Assembly (NCBI GenBank): GCA_029834535.1
Contig: JAQMWT010000675.1
Coordinates: 248,001 to 312,000, forward strand
Direction of reading: 5' to 3'
Source of the DNA: Chrysophaeum taylorii
Taxonomy: Eukaryota; Sar; Pelagophyceae; Pelagomonadales; Pelagomonadaceae
DNA: 64,000 nucleotides
Position numbers and translations under genes: made by a program. Below, piece after piece: positions 47,508-58,933 of this stretch (position 1 is the first letter of the stretch; each line of letters begins with the position of its first letter). Under the pieces are notes generated by a model. The model made no database searches. It was given only the letters and a program-made list of their open reading frames with translations, and had not been told where the DNA came from.

Positions 47508-49568
47508 ATGTGGCGAAAGGAGCCCGCCGTGTTGACGACGTCGCTGGTGCTCCTGGGGACGTACAGTGTGCTGGCCGTGTGTACGGTGATATCGATGGAC
47601 CACTCTCGGCGGTGCGATCGGCTAATTACGGATTTTCATGAGATGAATGCTGAAGCGCTCGCCTCGATGTTTCAGGAATACGAATCGCTGACGTTCGGGA
47701 TAATCTTCGGCATGCCCCACGGGATCATCAAGCCCGAGAAAGTGCAACGCGTGGAGCTGATGGAGCGGTACACGAAACGATGGAAAGAGACGAAGCATCG
47801 AGTGCGCGCGCTGCGCGCGACGAAATCCGACTTTCGCGAGTGGCGAAAACAATTTTTTCGTAGCGAGAATTTTCACAACGCAGCGATTGCGAATTTCACG
47901 CTGGGCGTGATTTCGACGGGGGTGGGCATGGTCGACGACAAGAAATTCGCACGCGACCTGTACGTCGCGTCGCTCCAGCGGGTGGTGCGGAAAGAGCGGA
48001 ACGCTCTGGTCGCGGCGGCCGTCGCCTCGGGGGCCGTGTCGTTGTTCGTATTTTTTATGCTCGCGGTCACCTTTTACAAGTCCCTCCGCGCGGACGAGCA
48101 GTGTACGGTCGCCGTCTTGTCGAAGAAGGACATTATCGACGGAATGGGCGTCTCGTGCCTCGTGGTCGACGAGCACTCGAGGGTTCTCAAGGCGAACGAA
48201 TCGGCGAGCGAAGCGTTTGGTGGGGATCTGGTGGGGGAGTTCCTGGACAAGGCCTTGCCGAATTCGCGGGTCGAGACGTTGGGGAGGGGGGTGCAGGTGA
48301 AGGGCCGAACGTCGGGCGGCGAGAAGCTGGAGCTCGTCGCGTACAAGACCGAAACCGTCGACGTGGACGGCATCAGGAAGTATTACGTCGTGCTCAACGA
48401 CATCACCGAACTGGTCGGAAAGACCTCCGAGCTCGAGATCCAGCAGCGCGTTTTGGCGCAGTTTGCCCACGAATTGAGGAACAAGTACGCGCCGGCCGTA
48501 TCGGTGCTGCAGCATCTGTCCGAAAACAAATCTTCTGAATATCTTCCCGCGCTCGCTCTGCTCCAGGAAGCCGACCAACTCATCGCGACGCGGCTCAACA
48601 TCTTCAAGATCATGAAGGGAAATTATACGTCCGTTGTCGAGTGCCTCGATATCGGAGAGGCGATGCGCCAGCGCGTCGCCGCCGCCGCCGCGCTCAACAC
48701 CGAGCGAGACGTCGAGTTCCGGGCCGTCGGCGACCTCTGGGCAAAACTTGATGCCTACATCTTTACCCACATCTCGAACAACCTCCTTTCCAACGCCCGC
48801 AAGGCCACCACCTCTGGCTTTGTCGAGTTACGTTTTGTCGAAGCGAATCGCGACGAGCAGCTCGTTTTTGCCGTGGCGGATTCGGGCAGAGGCGTGGTCG
48901 ACAGTATCAAAAACAGAATATTCCAGGAGCAGGTCGCCACCTGCGACCAACGGGGGGTCGGCCTCGGCCTCGAGTCCTGCCGCACCTTCGCGCGCGCGAT
49001 CGGCGGCAACACCTGGCTCGAACGCACGACCGTGTGCTCGCTCGGAGCTGCGGGCGGTACCGAGTTCCGCTTTTCCCTGCCCGGCCAGATCGTCTCGCCC
49101 CCCCAAAAACACACCTCCAACGACATTTCCGACGGCGCCCTTTTTCCGAACCTCACCTGTCACATCGTCGAGGATTCGAATCTGCTGCGCAAGTCGCTCG
49201 TCGCCAAGCTCAAGGCCGCGACCAGAAAACTCGGCGCAGAAGAATGCGACTTCAAGGAGTACGACACCGTCGAGGCTATCCTTCCCCACATCCACGACAT
49301 CAACCAGCCCCACTCCATCGTCACGGTCGACCAGAACATGGATGCCATGGGGGGCCAGCTCCAGGGCACCGACCTCGTCCGCGCCCTCGTCCAGGCCGGA
49401 TACGAGGGCCTCATAATCAGCGCCTCGGGCGACGACGCCTCCGCCCAGGACCACGTCGATCTCGGCGCCCACCTCCGCTTCAACAAACCTTTTCCCACCA
49501 CCCAGGCTATCGCCCAGCACCTCCGCCACGCCTACGACCCCGAAAACACCTCGTGGCGCGCGACTTGA
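47508..49568 (+). CDS. Hybrid sensor histidine kinase with receiver domain
   Basis: 686 residues from the first ATG. TM1 (about 8-30, AVLTTSLVLLGTYSVLAVC) and TM2 (about 167-190, AAAVASGAVSLFVFFMLAV) bracket a helical, charged sensor loop of about 135 residues. A PAS-like segment follows (about 208-300). Kinase: H-box FAHELRN with His321, N-box NNLLSNARKA (about 425), G1 DSGRGV (about 463), G2 GVGLGL (about 483). Receiver (about 545-670): acidic pair VEDS, phospho-acceptor Asp608 in VDQNMD, ISASGD, and conserved Lys in NKPF. All catalytic residues are present, so autophosphorylation and intramolecular His-Asp transfer should be possible; a separate HPt and response regulator would be needed downstream. 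The stimulus is unknown. It is likely a plasma or endomembrane sensor. Confidence 0.92.
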   Translation: MWRKEPAVLTTSLVLLGTYSVLAVCTVISMDHSRRCDRLITDFHEMNAEALASMFQEYESLTFGIIFGMPHGIIKPEKVQRVELMERYTKRWKETKHRVRALRATKSDFREWRKQFFRSENFHNAAIANFTLGVISTGVGMVDDKKFARDLYVASLQRVVRKERNALVAAAVASGAVSLFVFFMLAVTFYKSLRADEQCTVAVLSKKDIIDGMGVSCLVVDEHSRVLKANESASEAFGGDLVGEFLDKALPNSRVETLGRGVQVKGRTSGGEKLELVAYKTETVDVDGIRKYYVVLNDITELVGKTSELEIQQRVLAQFAHELRNKYAPAVSVLQHLSENKSSEYLPALALLQEADQLIATRLNIFKIMKGNYTSVVECLDIGEAMRQRVAAAAALNTERDVEFRAVGDLWAKLDAYIFTHISNNLLSNARKATTSGFVELRFVEANRDEQLVFAVADSGRGVVDSIKNRIFQEQVATCDQRGVGLGLESCRTFARAIGGNTWLERTTVCSLGAAGGTEFRFSLPGQIVSPPQKHTSNDISDGALFPNLTCHIVEDSNLLRKSLVAKLKAATRKLGAEECDFKEYDTVEAILPHIHDINQPHSIVTVDQNMDAMGGQLQGTDLVRALVQAGYEGLIISASGDDASAQDHVDLGAHLRFNKPFPTTQAIAQHLRHAYDPENTSWRAT

Positions 49569-49756
49569 AAAACACGATTTATTTCGGTGGATGATGATGG
49601 ATAGCGAATTTATTAAATAATGGGACCAACCAACAACACCCACCCTTTTAAGAACATCAATCTTCTCGCGCCTAAGGGCTTCTTAGAAGCCTTCTCTCGG
49701 TAGATCAGATCAGATCAGATGAGATGAGATGAGAAAGCCAAGAGGAGGCTAAGTTT

Positions 49757-50404
49757 TTAGTACTCGAATTTGAAGCGGAGGTCCTCCTCATCCTGGAAAA
49801 AAGACGATTTTCTTTCACCGAGCCGGGCGAGGAGGTTGCGCCGGACGGTCGCGTCGATGAAGCTGCGGTTTAGGTCGAAGCGGTCGGAGTCCGCTAACGC
49901 TCGGAGCCACTCCTCCAGCACCAATTCCTCTTCCTCCCCGGACAGAAGGACCTCGATGATCTCGCCGAGAGCCGTCGCGTCGAGCTCGTTCGCCCAGATC
50001 GCCCGCAGGCGGTCGAGGCCCTGAACCTTGAGGTAGCGCCGTCGGTGCGGCGTATCCCGGCAGCGACGCCAGTCCCTTTCGAAATCAAGCGGCGTCTGCG
50101 CCACGGCGTCGCAGGGCTCCACCACCAAGGTCCGGGCCTTGAGTGCGACGGTCTTCTTTTTTTTCTTTTTCCTCCACCCGGGCACGCCTCGTCCAAGGTC
50201 GGCGAGTTCGGCACTGGTGACGGGCTTGAGCATGTCCTGCGCGCACGCGACCTTGTTCTTGAACTCGTCGTAGTCCTTGCACGTCAAGACTGACCGCTTC
50301 TTCATCTCGTCCACATTGTGATACCTTTTGTCCTCGAAGATGGCCCCGCTCAGCTCCTTCTCGAGGCGCTCAACGCACAGGCTTCCATCCTCCTCGAACA
50401 ACAT
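49757..50404 (-). CDS. CCDC103/DNAAF19-like dynein axonemal assembly factor
   Basis: A 215-residue protein with the CCDC103 layout: an N-terminal helix (SLCVERLEKELSGAIFEDKR, about 8-27), KDYDEFKNKV (about 43-52) before the LKPV turn, a basic GWRKKKKKK patch (about 77), the DFERDWRRCRD motif (about 107) that opens the RPAP3-C-like domain, YLKVQGLDRLRAIW, and a C-terminal RALADSDRFDLNRSFID. In animals CCDC103 helps assemble and attach outer dynein arms, so the organism probably builds motile flagella. Length is close to that of the human protein (242). Divergently arranged with the cyclophilin-SYF2 gene across 40 bp. Confidence 0.75.
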   Translation of the reverse strand: MLFEEDGSLCVERLEKELSGAIFEDKRYHNVDEMKKRSVLTCKDYDEFKNKVACAQDMLKPVTSAELADLGRGVPGWRKKKKKKTVALKARTLVVEPCDAVAQTPLDFERDWRRCRDTPHRRRYLKVQGLDRLRAIWANELDATALGEIIEVLLSGEEEELVLEEWLRALADSDRFDLNRSFIDATVRRNLLARLGERKSSFFQDEEDLRFKFEY

Positions 50405-50444
50405 GACGCGATCGATATACTAGTAGGGTTTAGGGTTCGAGGGG
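50405..50444. promoter_or_regulatory. 40-bp bidirectional start region with TTTAGGG
   Basis: Only 40 bp separate the ATGs of the CCDC103-like and cyclophilin-SYF2 genes. It contains GGGTTTAGGGTTCG, a telomere-like (telo-box) motif of the kind found near plant start sites. Promoter elements must therefore lie in this gap or in coding sequence. Confidence 0.4.
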
Positions 50445-51665
50445 ATGACGCAGTGCTGGTTCGCGGTCGAAGTTGGCGGGCGGCCTCTCGGGCGTGTCCA
50501 TGTCGAGCTCTTTGAGGAGGTGGTCCCGCGGACGTGCGAGAACTTTCGCGCGTTGTGCGCGGGGGAGGGCCTCCACTTGGAGGGGTCGCGGTTTCACCGC
50601 GTCGTGCGGGACTTGATGGTGCAGGGCGGGGACATCACGAATGGCGACGGAACGGGGGGCGAATCGATCTACGGGGCGCGGTTCGCCGACGAGTCCTTCG
50701 CCCTCAAGCACGAGCCCTACTGCCTTTCGATGGCCAACTGTGGCCCGGACACGAACAATTCTCGGTTCTTCATAACCCTCCGGAAGTGCCCGCGCCTCGA
50801 CGGTCGCCACGTCGTCTTCGGTACAGTCACCGATGGCCGCGAGGTCGTCGATGCCATCGGCAAGGTCGCGGTCGACAGGGCCGACCGCCCGTTGGTGGAC
50901 GTCGTCATTGCGGCCTGCGGGGCCGAGCCGCGCGCGCCGGAGGCGTTGCTCGAACCGGTACGCGAGGAACCGCCCGCGGAGGAGGCCGAGGAGAAGGAGG
51001 AGGAGGAGGAGGAGGAGGAGGTCCCGATGCCGACGGCGGGGACCCCGGAGGAGCGGTTGATGCGGCTGCGGCTCATGATGAACAAAGGCCGCAAGGCAAA
51101 CTCCGCGGCGGTCGCCGAAGAAAAGGAGCGTCGCGCCAAAGAAAGACGGCGCGGCGTCGGCGCGCTCGAGCGCGACCGGGACCGCGCGACGCGCCACGCC
51201 GCCTGGAAGGCCGAGCTCGAGGTCCGCGGCGTCGCGGAGGACAAGACCTATCTCCTCCACACGGCTACCGAGGCAGCGCGCGCTCGAGATCGAAAGCTAG
51301 CGGCCGACGACAGGAAAGCCGCGTTTGGCTGGGACGTCTTCAACGCCGACGCCCTCCGCAAGGCCTACGATAAGCGGCTCGATGCCCTCCCGAGAGGGGG
51401 GAACAACGACGACTCCGACGAACCCCTCGCCTACGGCCAGGCTCCCCCCGCGAGATCAGAGGAGGCCCTAGACCGCATGGTCGAAGAGCTCGACTCGCGC
51501 GCCAAGCGCCGCGCCGCCTTCTCCCGCCGCCGACCCGACGTCTCCGAGGCCGACGTCGACTTCATTAACGACCGCAACAAGCACTTCAACAAAAAAATCA
51601 AGCGCGCCTTCGACAAGTACACCACCGAGATTCGGCAAAATCTCGAACGAGGCACCGCCGTCTAG
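50445..51665 (+). CDS. Cyclophilin-SYF2 fusion protein
   Basis: 406 residues. The first 165 are a cyclophilin peptidyl-prolyl isomerase: GRVHVELFEEVVPRTCENFR, FHRVVRDLMVQGGD with the catalytic Arg kept, NGDGTGG, MANCGPDTNNSRFFITL. The residue equal to CypA Phe60 is Leu and that equal to Trp121 is Arg (PRLDGRHVVFG), so cyclosporin binding is probably weak. An acidic linker (about 166-195, run of Glu) leads to a SYF2 domain: ERLMRLRLMMNKGRKAN, AFGWDVFNADALRKAYDKRL, ALDRMVEELDSRAKRRAAFS, DVDFINDRNKHFNKKIKR and NLERGTAV at the end. SYF2 is part of the Prp19/NTC-related spliceosome (with Syf1/Clf1), and several cyclophilins bind the same complex, so the fusion is functionally sensible. The single intact frame argues against two genes. 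Nuclear. Confidence 0.9.
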   Translation: MTQCWFAVEVGGRPLGRVHVELFEEVVPRTCENFRALCAGEGLHLEGSRFHRVVRDLMVQGGDITNGDGTGGESIYGARFADESFALKHEPYCLSMANCGPDTNNSRFFITLRKCPRLDGRHVVFGTVTDGREVVDAIGKVAVDRADRPLVDVVIAACGAEPRAPEALLEPVREEPPAEEAEEKEEEEEEEEVPMPTAGTPEERLMRLRLMMNKGRKANSAAVAEEKERRAKERRRGVGALERDRDRATRHAAWKAELEVRGVAEDKTYLLHTATEAARARDRKLAADDRKAAFGWDVFNADALRKAYDKRLDALPRGGNNDDSDEPLAYGQAPPARSEEALDRMVEELDSRAKRRAAFSRRRPDVSEADVDFINDRNKHFNKKIKRAFDKYTTEIRQNLERGTAV

Positions 51666-51788
51666 TAGGTAGGTAGGTTTTTTTTCCGTGTCCATCCCCC
51701 CGATTGGTGATTATAAAAGGACTTCTTATATAGTAGTTGTCTATTCAGAAAAACGGCGGGCACGTGAATAGGTGATGAAGCTCGAGGC

Positions 51789-52501
51789 ATGACAACAGCT
51801 CACAGGCCAACATGGACAGCAGCGCGGCACGAAGCCGCGGAACACGGAAACTGGACCAGCGGCGGCGTGCGGTCGATGCAGATGCCGGCGCGGGATATGC
51901 CCTCGCATCTGACGATGAAATACCGGCGAGGCTCGCAGCTGCCGGCGGCGTTCGACAAGGAGGCTGCAAAGGGCGAAGCCGACGATCGCGAAGACGCTGC
52001 GCGGCTGCTGGTGTTGGGGGCGCCCGTGGCCAAGGTCGATCCCAAGCCACAGCTGCTACTAACGGCCGAACCCGTGGGCGCGGCCGCGTACGATGACGCG
52101 GACGAGAGCGACGAGAGCGAAATCGACGAAGAGAGCGACGACGAAGACGACGAAGTTGCCCTGCAGCTCGAGCTGGAGAAGATCAAGCGGGAGCGCGAAG
52201 AGGAGCGCGCGAAGAAGGAGGCTCAGGCCGCGGCCGATGCGAAGGCAGTCCGCGACGCTGAAGCGCTCGCGACAAATCCTCTCCTCAATCAACCAAACGG
52301 TGCCGTCAAGAGGAAATGGAACGACGACGTCGTCTTCCGCAATCAGGCAAGAGGTGTAAAGGAGCCCAAAAAGCAGTTCATCAACGACACCATCCGTAAC
52401 GACTTCCACAAACGTGTGTTCCCTCTCTATCTATTTGTTCTTGCGTCTGAGACTGAGACCTCGTCGTCGCCGCAGGCTTTTTGGCTAAGTACGTGCACTA
52501 A
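51789..52501 (+). CDS. CWC15: CWC15 spliceosome protein, two exons
   Basis: Starts MTTAHRPTWTAAR, the CWC15/Cwf15 N-terminus, then RDMPSHLTMKYRRGSQ. The centre is acidic (ESDESEIDEESDDEDDEVAL) followed by a charged helix (LELEKIKREREEERAKKEAQ), NPLLN and KRKWNDDVVFRNQARG. Exon 1 ends at 52413 (NDFHK plus one base); a 62-nt intron 52414-52475 (GTGTGT...CGCAG) is removed; exon 2 supplies RFLAKYVH and TAA at 52499-52501, restoring the family's FHK+F..KY end. Total 216 residues, close to yeast and human CWC15 (175-229). It belongs to the Prp19-associated splicing complex and is nuclear. It lies 123 bp downstream of the SYF2 fusion, same strand. Confidence 0.93.
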
Positions 52502-54724
<2,223 letters not shown>

Positions 54725-55869
54725 GTTCTTTTCTTCTTATAAGTAGTTGCTAGTTGCGATTTGCGTTGCGAGCCCCCCCTTCCTTTGGATATACTATTTT
54801 ATCGTTCTATTGCATGCGATTCTCCAATAAAAAGTCCATGATAAAAAATGAACTGAATGAACAACCTGCGTGCTTGTTGTTGCTAAAAAGTAAGGATGTG
54901 GCTGTGCATGCAGCGAGATTTCCTTTTTGAGATTTCTTTTTTGTATTATAATTTGCCCGCCTTGGTTCGTTGGTTACCCCAAGTGGCGGCCGCGATCATA
55001 CACGCGCGTCAGTGTTGGGAGGACGCCCTATGTGTTTTTTTTTTTTACTTATAGCTTTTTTGCGTGTGGTGGTGTTACTTACTTCTTAGCTATAGTAGAC
55101 GTGGTTGTGCTTGAGCATCCGTCGTCAAGCGAGCCGATGCTGGCCTCGAGCCCAAGGTCTTGCGAGGAGGCTGCTGTGCGCGCGTTGAAGGGCCAAAACG
55201 ACGACGACGTCGTGATATCCTGGTGCGTGTCGATCATCGTGGCGCCTCGACAGGGCGCAATCTTCTCCACAGGCTTCCGCGCGAACCACTGCCCACTCGA
55301 CCCTACGACACCCGACACGTAACATGCTCTAATCGCCGACCGACCGACCGACCGACCGACCGACCACCCCAGGGAGGTGGTAATCGAGAAGCTCGGGGAG
55401 GTTCTGCTTAAGTGCCCTCTGTACGCGCGCGCCGCCATCTTTCGTGCAGCAGCCAGCGTTAATGAGCACGCGCCCAGACAAATGTCTGTGTTCGGCGCGC
55501 GGGGTCAGAAGTCCAGGGAGAGTGCCCGGAGGATGCGAGAGTATTTGAATTGCGTGTAGCTTTGGCTCCCCGCAGGACCACCACCACCCGCTTGAGCGCT
55601 GGCGTTGGGGTTGTTGCCACGTGGTCCCCCCTTTTTCGGGCATAGTGTGCAAAGGTCACGCGGGGTTGCGCGGAGTCACCTCTACCTTCACGGGCAGCCA
55701 GCCCAAGAGGTCCCCCTTCGGAGGGGCCCAAAACGACGACGACGACCCCTCAAAAAAAAACGCAGAAACAACCCCCGGGTTTAGGGTCGAATATTCGGTA
55801 GGAGTACTTGGCATTCTTCTTCTTCGGAGAACGCGCGGTCAGAATTTGTTGTGTTCGGGAACCAGAAAG
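54725..55869. other. Intergenic region with a possible small minus-strand gene
   Basis: On the minus strand GRVLINAGCCTKDGGARVQR and LKQNLPELLDYHLP (about 55475-55390), then a (GGTC)n tract (55341-55368), then a stretch SSGQWFARKPVEKIAPCRGA to a stop at 55079 could be exons of one gene split by a 70-bp intron containing the repeat, but no family is recognised. A T10 run lies at 55036-55045. TTTAGGG occurs at 55783, near the start of the next gene. Confidence 0.3.
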
Positions 55870-56547
55870 ATGATGTCCGTCGCGATCATCGGGAGCGGGC
55901 AGGTGGGCTGTGCTGTCGCGACAAACCTCGTCAAGTCGTCCAAGTTTGATGTGATTTTCGGGTCCCGCGACCCAAAAAAAACCTCCGAGAAGATCCCGCA
56001 GTTTACTGTCACCTCGACCAAGGATGCCATAAAGTCCGCCGTCGCGGTCGTCCTCGCCGTGCCGGGGCCGCCCGACGAGGAAGGCATCAAGAAGATCGCC
56101 GCCGACCTGGGGGACTGCACGGGAAAGGTGATATTGGACGCGACGAACCCCCTCACGCCGTTTCCGGCTTTGGCTATTCGCTGGGGCCACGAGAAGTCTG
56201 GCGGCGAAATTCTCGCTCAAGCGCTCCCGACGGCGGCCGTCTACAAGGCCTTCAACACCGTCGGTGCCGAGCACATCGCGCACCCCGAAGGAGCCGCGTC
56301 GGGGGTTAGCGTTCAGGAAGACATGCTCGTGGCAGGCGACGAGACGCCCGACAAACGCGACCTCGCGATGGCTGTCGTCAAGGCTGCCGGCTTCCGGCCC
56401 CATTTCGTGGGACCCATTCGATACGCCAGGAATCTCGAAGCCATCGCTGAGTTGTGGATCCACCTCAGCGCCGGCATCATCGGCGAATCCAACGAAGACT
56501 GGGGCCGCGGCTTCAATTTCGGCATCATCGGTCACATCAACGAGTAG
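55870..56547 (+). CDS. F420/NADP-reductase-like Rossmann oxidoreductase
   Basis: A 225-residue protein from the first ATG of a MM pair. N-terminal dinucleotide fold VAIIGSGQVGCAVATNLV (GxGxxG at about 8-13), FGSRDPKKTSE at the cofactor 2'-phosphate position (Ser-Arg favours NADP), then VVLAVPG, GKVILDATNPLT, YKAFNTVGAEHI and a C-terminal LEAIAELWIHLS. This pattern is that of the pfam F420_oxidored family (F420-dependent NADP reductases and their NADP-using relatives such as YwjG/Npd-like enzymes). Whether it uses F420 cannot be read from sequence; in an alga an NADPH-dependent reductase is likelier. No transit peptide is evident. The open frame upstream of 55870 looks untranslated. Confidence 0.75.
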   Translation: MMSVAIIGSGQVGCAVATNLVKSSKFDVIFGSRDPKKTSEKIPQFTVTSTKDAIKSAVAVVLAVPGPPDEEGIKKIAADLGDCTGKVILDATNPLTPFPALAIRWGHEKSGGEILAQALPTAAVYKAFNTVGAEHIAHPEGAASGVSVQEDMLVAGDETPDKRDLAMAVVKAAGFRPHFVGPIRYARNLEAIAELWIHLSAGIIGESNEDWGRGFNFGIIGHINE

Positions 56548-57018
56548 AAGCCGGACGAATCTGCCTAGTGCTCGTCGTCGTTGCTCGATCACTTTCCGAA
56601 GTGCAGTCGCGGGGTCTTCTTCTATCTGCGGGTTTGTAGGGACGATCGATCGCTGATGTGTGGGTGTATGACGGCGACTCGAACGCGTAGGAAGACCCCC
56701 TGGGGCCGCCGCTCTCGGTGTCGGCATCATCGGGACTGGTCATCATCATGAATCAACGAGAAGAAGCCGCCTAGAGTCGCTGTGGCACGCCGGTTTTTCT
56801 TTGAGTATCCTCTATCATTATTATCCGAAGTAATGGTAAGAAGTGGAGGCTTTTTCTTCTGTGAGTGAGTGCTCGCTGCACGGTGTGACGGCGTTGCTGG
56901 GGGAAATGAAATCAACGCCGCTGCTCGTGGCGAGTCGTCGACGCGCGACAGTCGCGTTTTTCAATAGATGAATGGGCAGTAGTTTTTTTGTCTTGCGGGT
57001 GTACACGATGTAAATGTG
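56548..57018. other. Intergenic region, convergent gene ends
   Basis: Between two convergent genes (plus-strand oxidoreductase and minus-strand HSF). A partial duplication of GGCATCATCGGNNNNNTCATC text occurs at 56520 and 56725, with GAATCAACGAGAAGAAGCCG near 56750 echoing the end of the oxidoreductase gene (56535-56556). No gene recognised. Confidence 0.4.
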
Positions 57019-58933
57019 CTAGTTCTCACACTCGCGAGCGAACCACGAGTCACACATCTTGAAGGGCCTGTCCCTGAGGTCGCCCGCGTTTTCCTCCTCT
57101 TCCTCCTCCGAGCCCATGAGCAAGTGCTGGAGCGTCGTGATCTCGTCAATCGAGAACGCGTCCGCAGCGTCGCGGCTCACGTTCTCCCACACCTCGACGT
57201 CGTCCACCAGCGAAGTCTGCGCGGCCGGCGGCGATGCCGTCTTCTTGCCACGGCTCCTCTTGCGGCGTTTCCGAGGTACGTATAGTGCGTCCTCTTCGTC
57301 GGAGGGAATCGGGGCAGGCAACGGCAGTAGCAAGTCGGGCAGCTGCATGTTTGCACCCAAGACGTGAAACACCACATCGGTTGTGCGGCGAGGGCACTCG
57401 CACGGCGGACGGACGTCGTGCTTGTTGCACCGCTTCCAGGCCCGCTCGTCGTTCTGTGGTCGAAACGTCAGCATCACCTGCTGCAACTCCTTGGGGATAA
57501 AGCTGTCCTTTGAGAGGGAGAGCTTGGGCGTATCGTCGCGGCCCAACGTAATCAAGTACTCCCTGGGCGGCGAGGGAGGCGCGATGGTCGGCGACGACGA
57601 CGGCTGCGCGACGGCGTCAGCCTCCTCCGAGGTAACCCAGCACTCTGCTGGTGGCGAGACTTCGAGTGGCATCGCCGTCGAGGGCGCGGAGTTGGTCGAC
57701 GGCACGTGTAACCTTCGCCGCACGACATAAATTGTCGCTTGCCTCGGTGTATTTTGGTAGCCGCCTGTCACCACGCTCAGAGATTGCCCGTCGTCGAGGT
57801 TCACGACCGGACGCGGCTTGTTGCTGTTCGACGCGTCGCAACGACCACGACGCGGCTGGTCGACTTCCGGTTGTACGGCCGGCATGAGGAATGTTGGTCG
57901 GTCGTCCTGGACGTCTACGAAGAGTCGTCTCGTGGCCGTGACAGGATTTTCGGGGTGTAGCCGCGGGCGAGCGGCGGCGACAACGGGAGACACGACGCGG
58001 AACGGTTGTCGAGGAGTAGCAACAGCTGTAGAAGCAACAACAGGTGAGAGAGGTCGCCGACCACCAGCAGCAACTGTGGCGTGTGGCCGAGCAGGAGCGG
58101 GGACAATAACAACAGCCGAGATCAGAGGTCGAGCAGCGACAGGCGCAACCGCTGGGACGGGTGGTCGAGCAGCGGTCGGGCCGACGGGCGTCGACGACGA
58201 TCGAGCCGTAGGGGTCACAACTGGGAGCAGCGGTTGAGCACCGGCGGGTGGGTATGGTGGTCGAAGAGCCGGTGTAGCGGGTGGAATAGATGGTCCAGCA
58301 GCAGGACCTGGAGCCGCAGCAGATGCGTCATCAGATGGCGACTCATCCTTCTCGACATCACCGACGCGATTTAACTCGACGACGCGGTCTATCATGACTT
58401 CCTCCTCTTGCCACTTACGGCGCTTGGAGGGCGTGATTGGACGAAGCTTGAGCAGGTCCTCGTAGCTACCCATGGCATCGCCCTTGACCTTGATGTACCG
58501 CGAGTTCTTCGGGCCCGAGGCCTTGTCCTGCTTGTTGAATCCGAACTGCGGGGCCGCCGGTGGTGACTCGCGCAAAATACATGCTTACGTTGTTGAGCTG
58601 CCTCTGGAAGGAGGTGTACTGACCGCTGCGGAAGTAGCTCGAGAGCTTTTGCTGCGAGGAGCTTTGTCACACAAGAGTCGTTCACAAGGAACCAACCTCG
58701 AGAAGCTTGGGGTCGGTGATGACGATGTCGCCGTCGTCCCACTTGATCAAGTCTGGTTCGTTCTGCGGACATCGTGATTGAGCCAACAACGGACAACGCA
58801 CCTTGAACAGCGAGACGAGCTTTGTCGTAAACGGAATCGTCTTGGGCTTGCGCGCACGCCGGCGGTGCCGTTTCTTCTCAAGCGAGTCTTCGGCAACTTC
58901 CGCCTTGCGGTGAGCGTCTGATGTGCCGCTCAT
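57019..58933 (-). CDS. Heat-shock-factor-type transcription factor, four exons
   Basis: Minus-strand model: exon 1 58933-58802, exon 2 58762-58697, exon 3 58651-58589, exon 4 58545-57019, all introns phase 0 and short (39, 45, 43 nt; donors GTGCGT, GTTGGT, GTAAGC; acceptors CCGCAG, CTCGCAG, CCGCAG). The spliced protein has 595 residues. The joined DNA-binding domain reads PFTTKLVSLFKNEPDLIKWD, then DIVITDPKLLEQKLSSYFRS and YTSFQRQLNNFGFNKQ, a full HSF domain lost in the unspliced frames. After it come basic residues (PSKRRK), a 200-residue Pro/Ala/Val-rich low-complexity region, and an acidic end (SEEEEEENAGD). No clear HR-A/B heptad was seen. Nuclear transcription factor; targets unknown. 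The first codon upstream is GTG, so the start is the ATG at 58933. Confidence 0.85.

Noticed and set aside
47622-48770. A 382-codon minus-strand frame opposite the histidine kinase
   Set aside because: Antisense shadow; composition rich in Arg/His/Asp/Gly from complementary codons and no motif.
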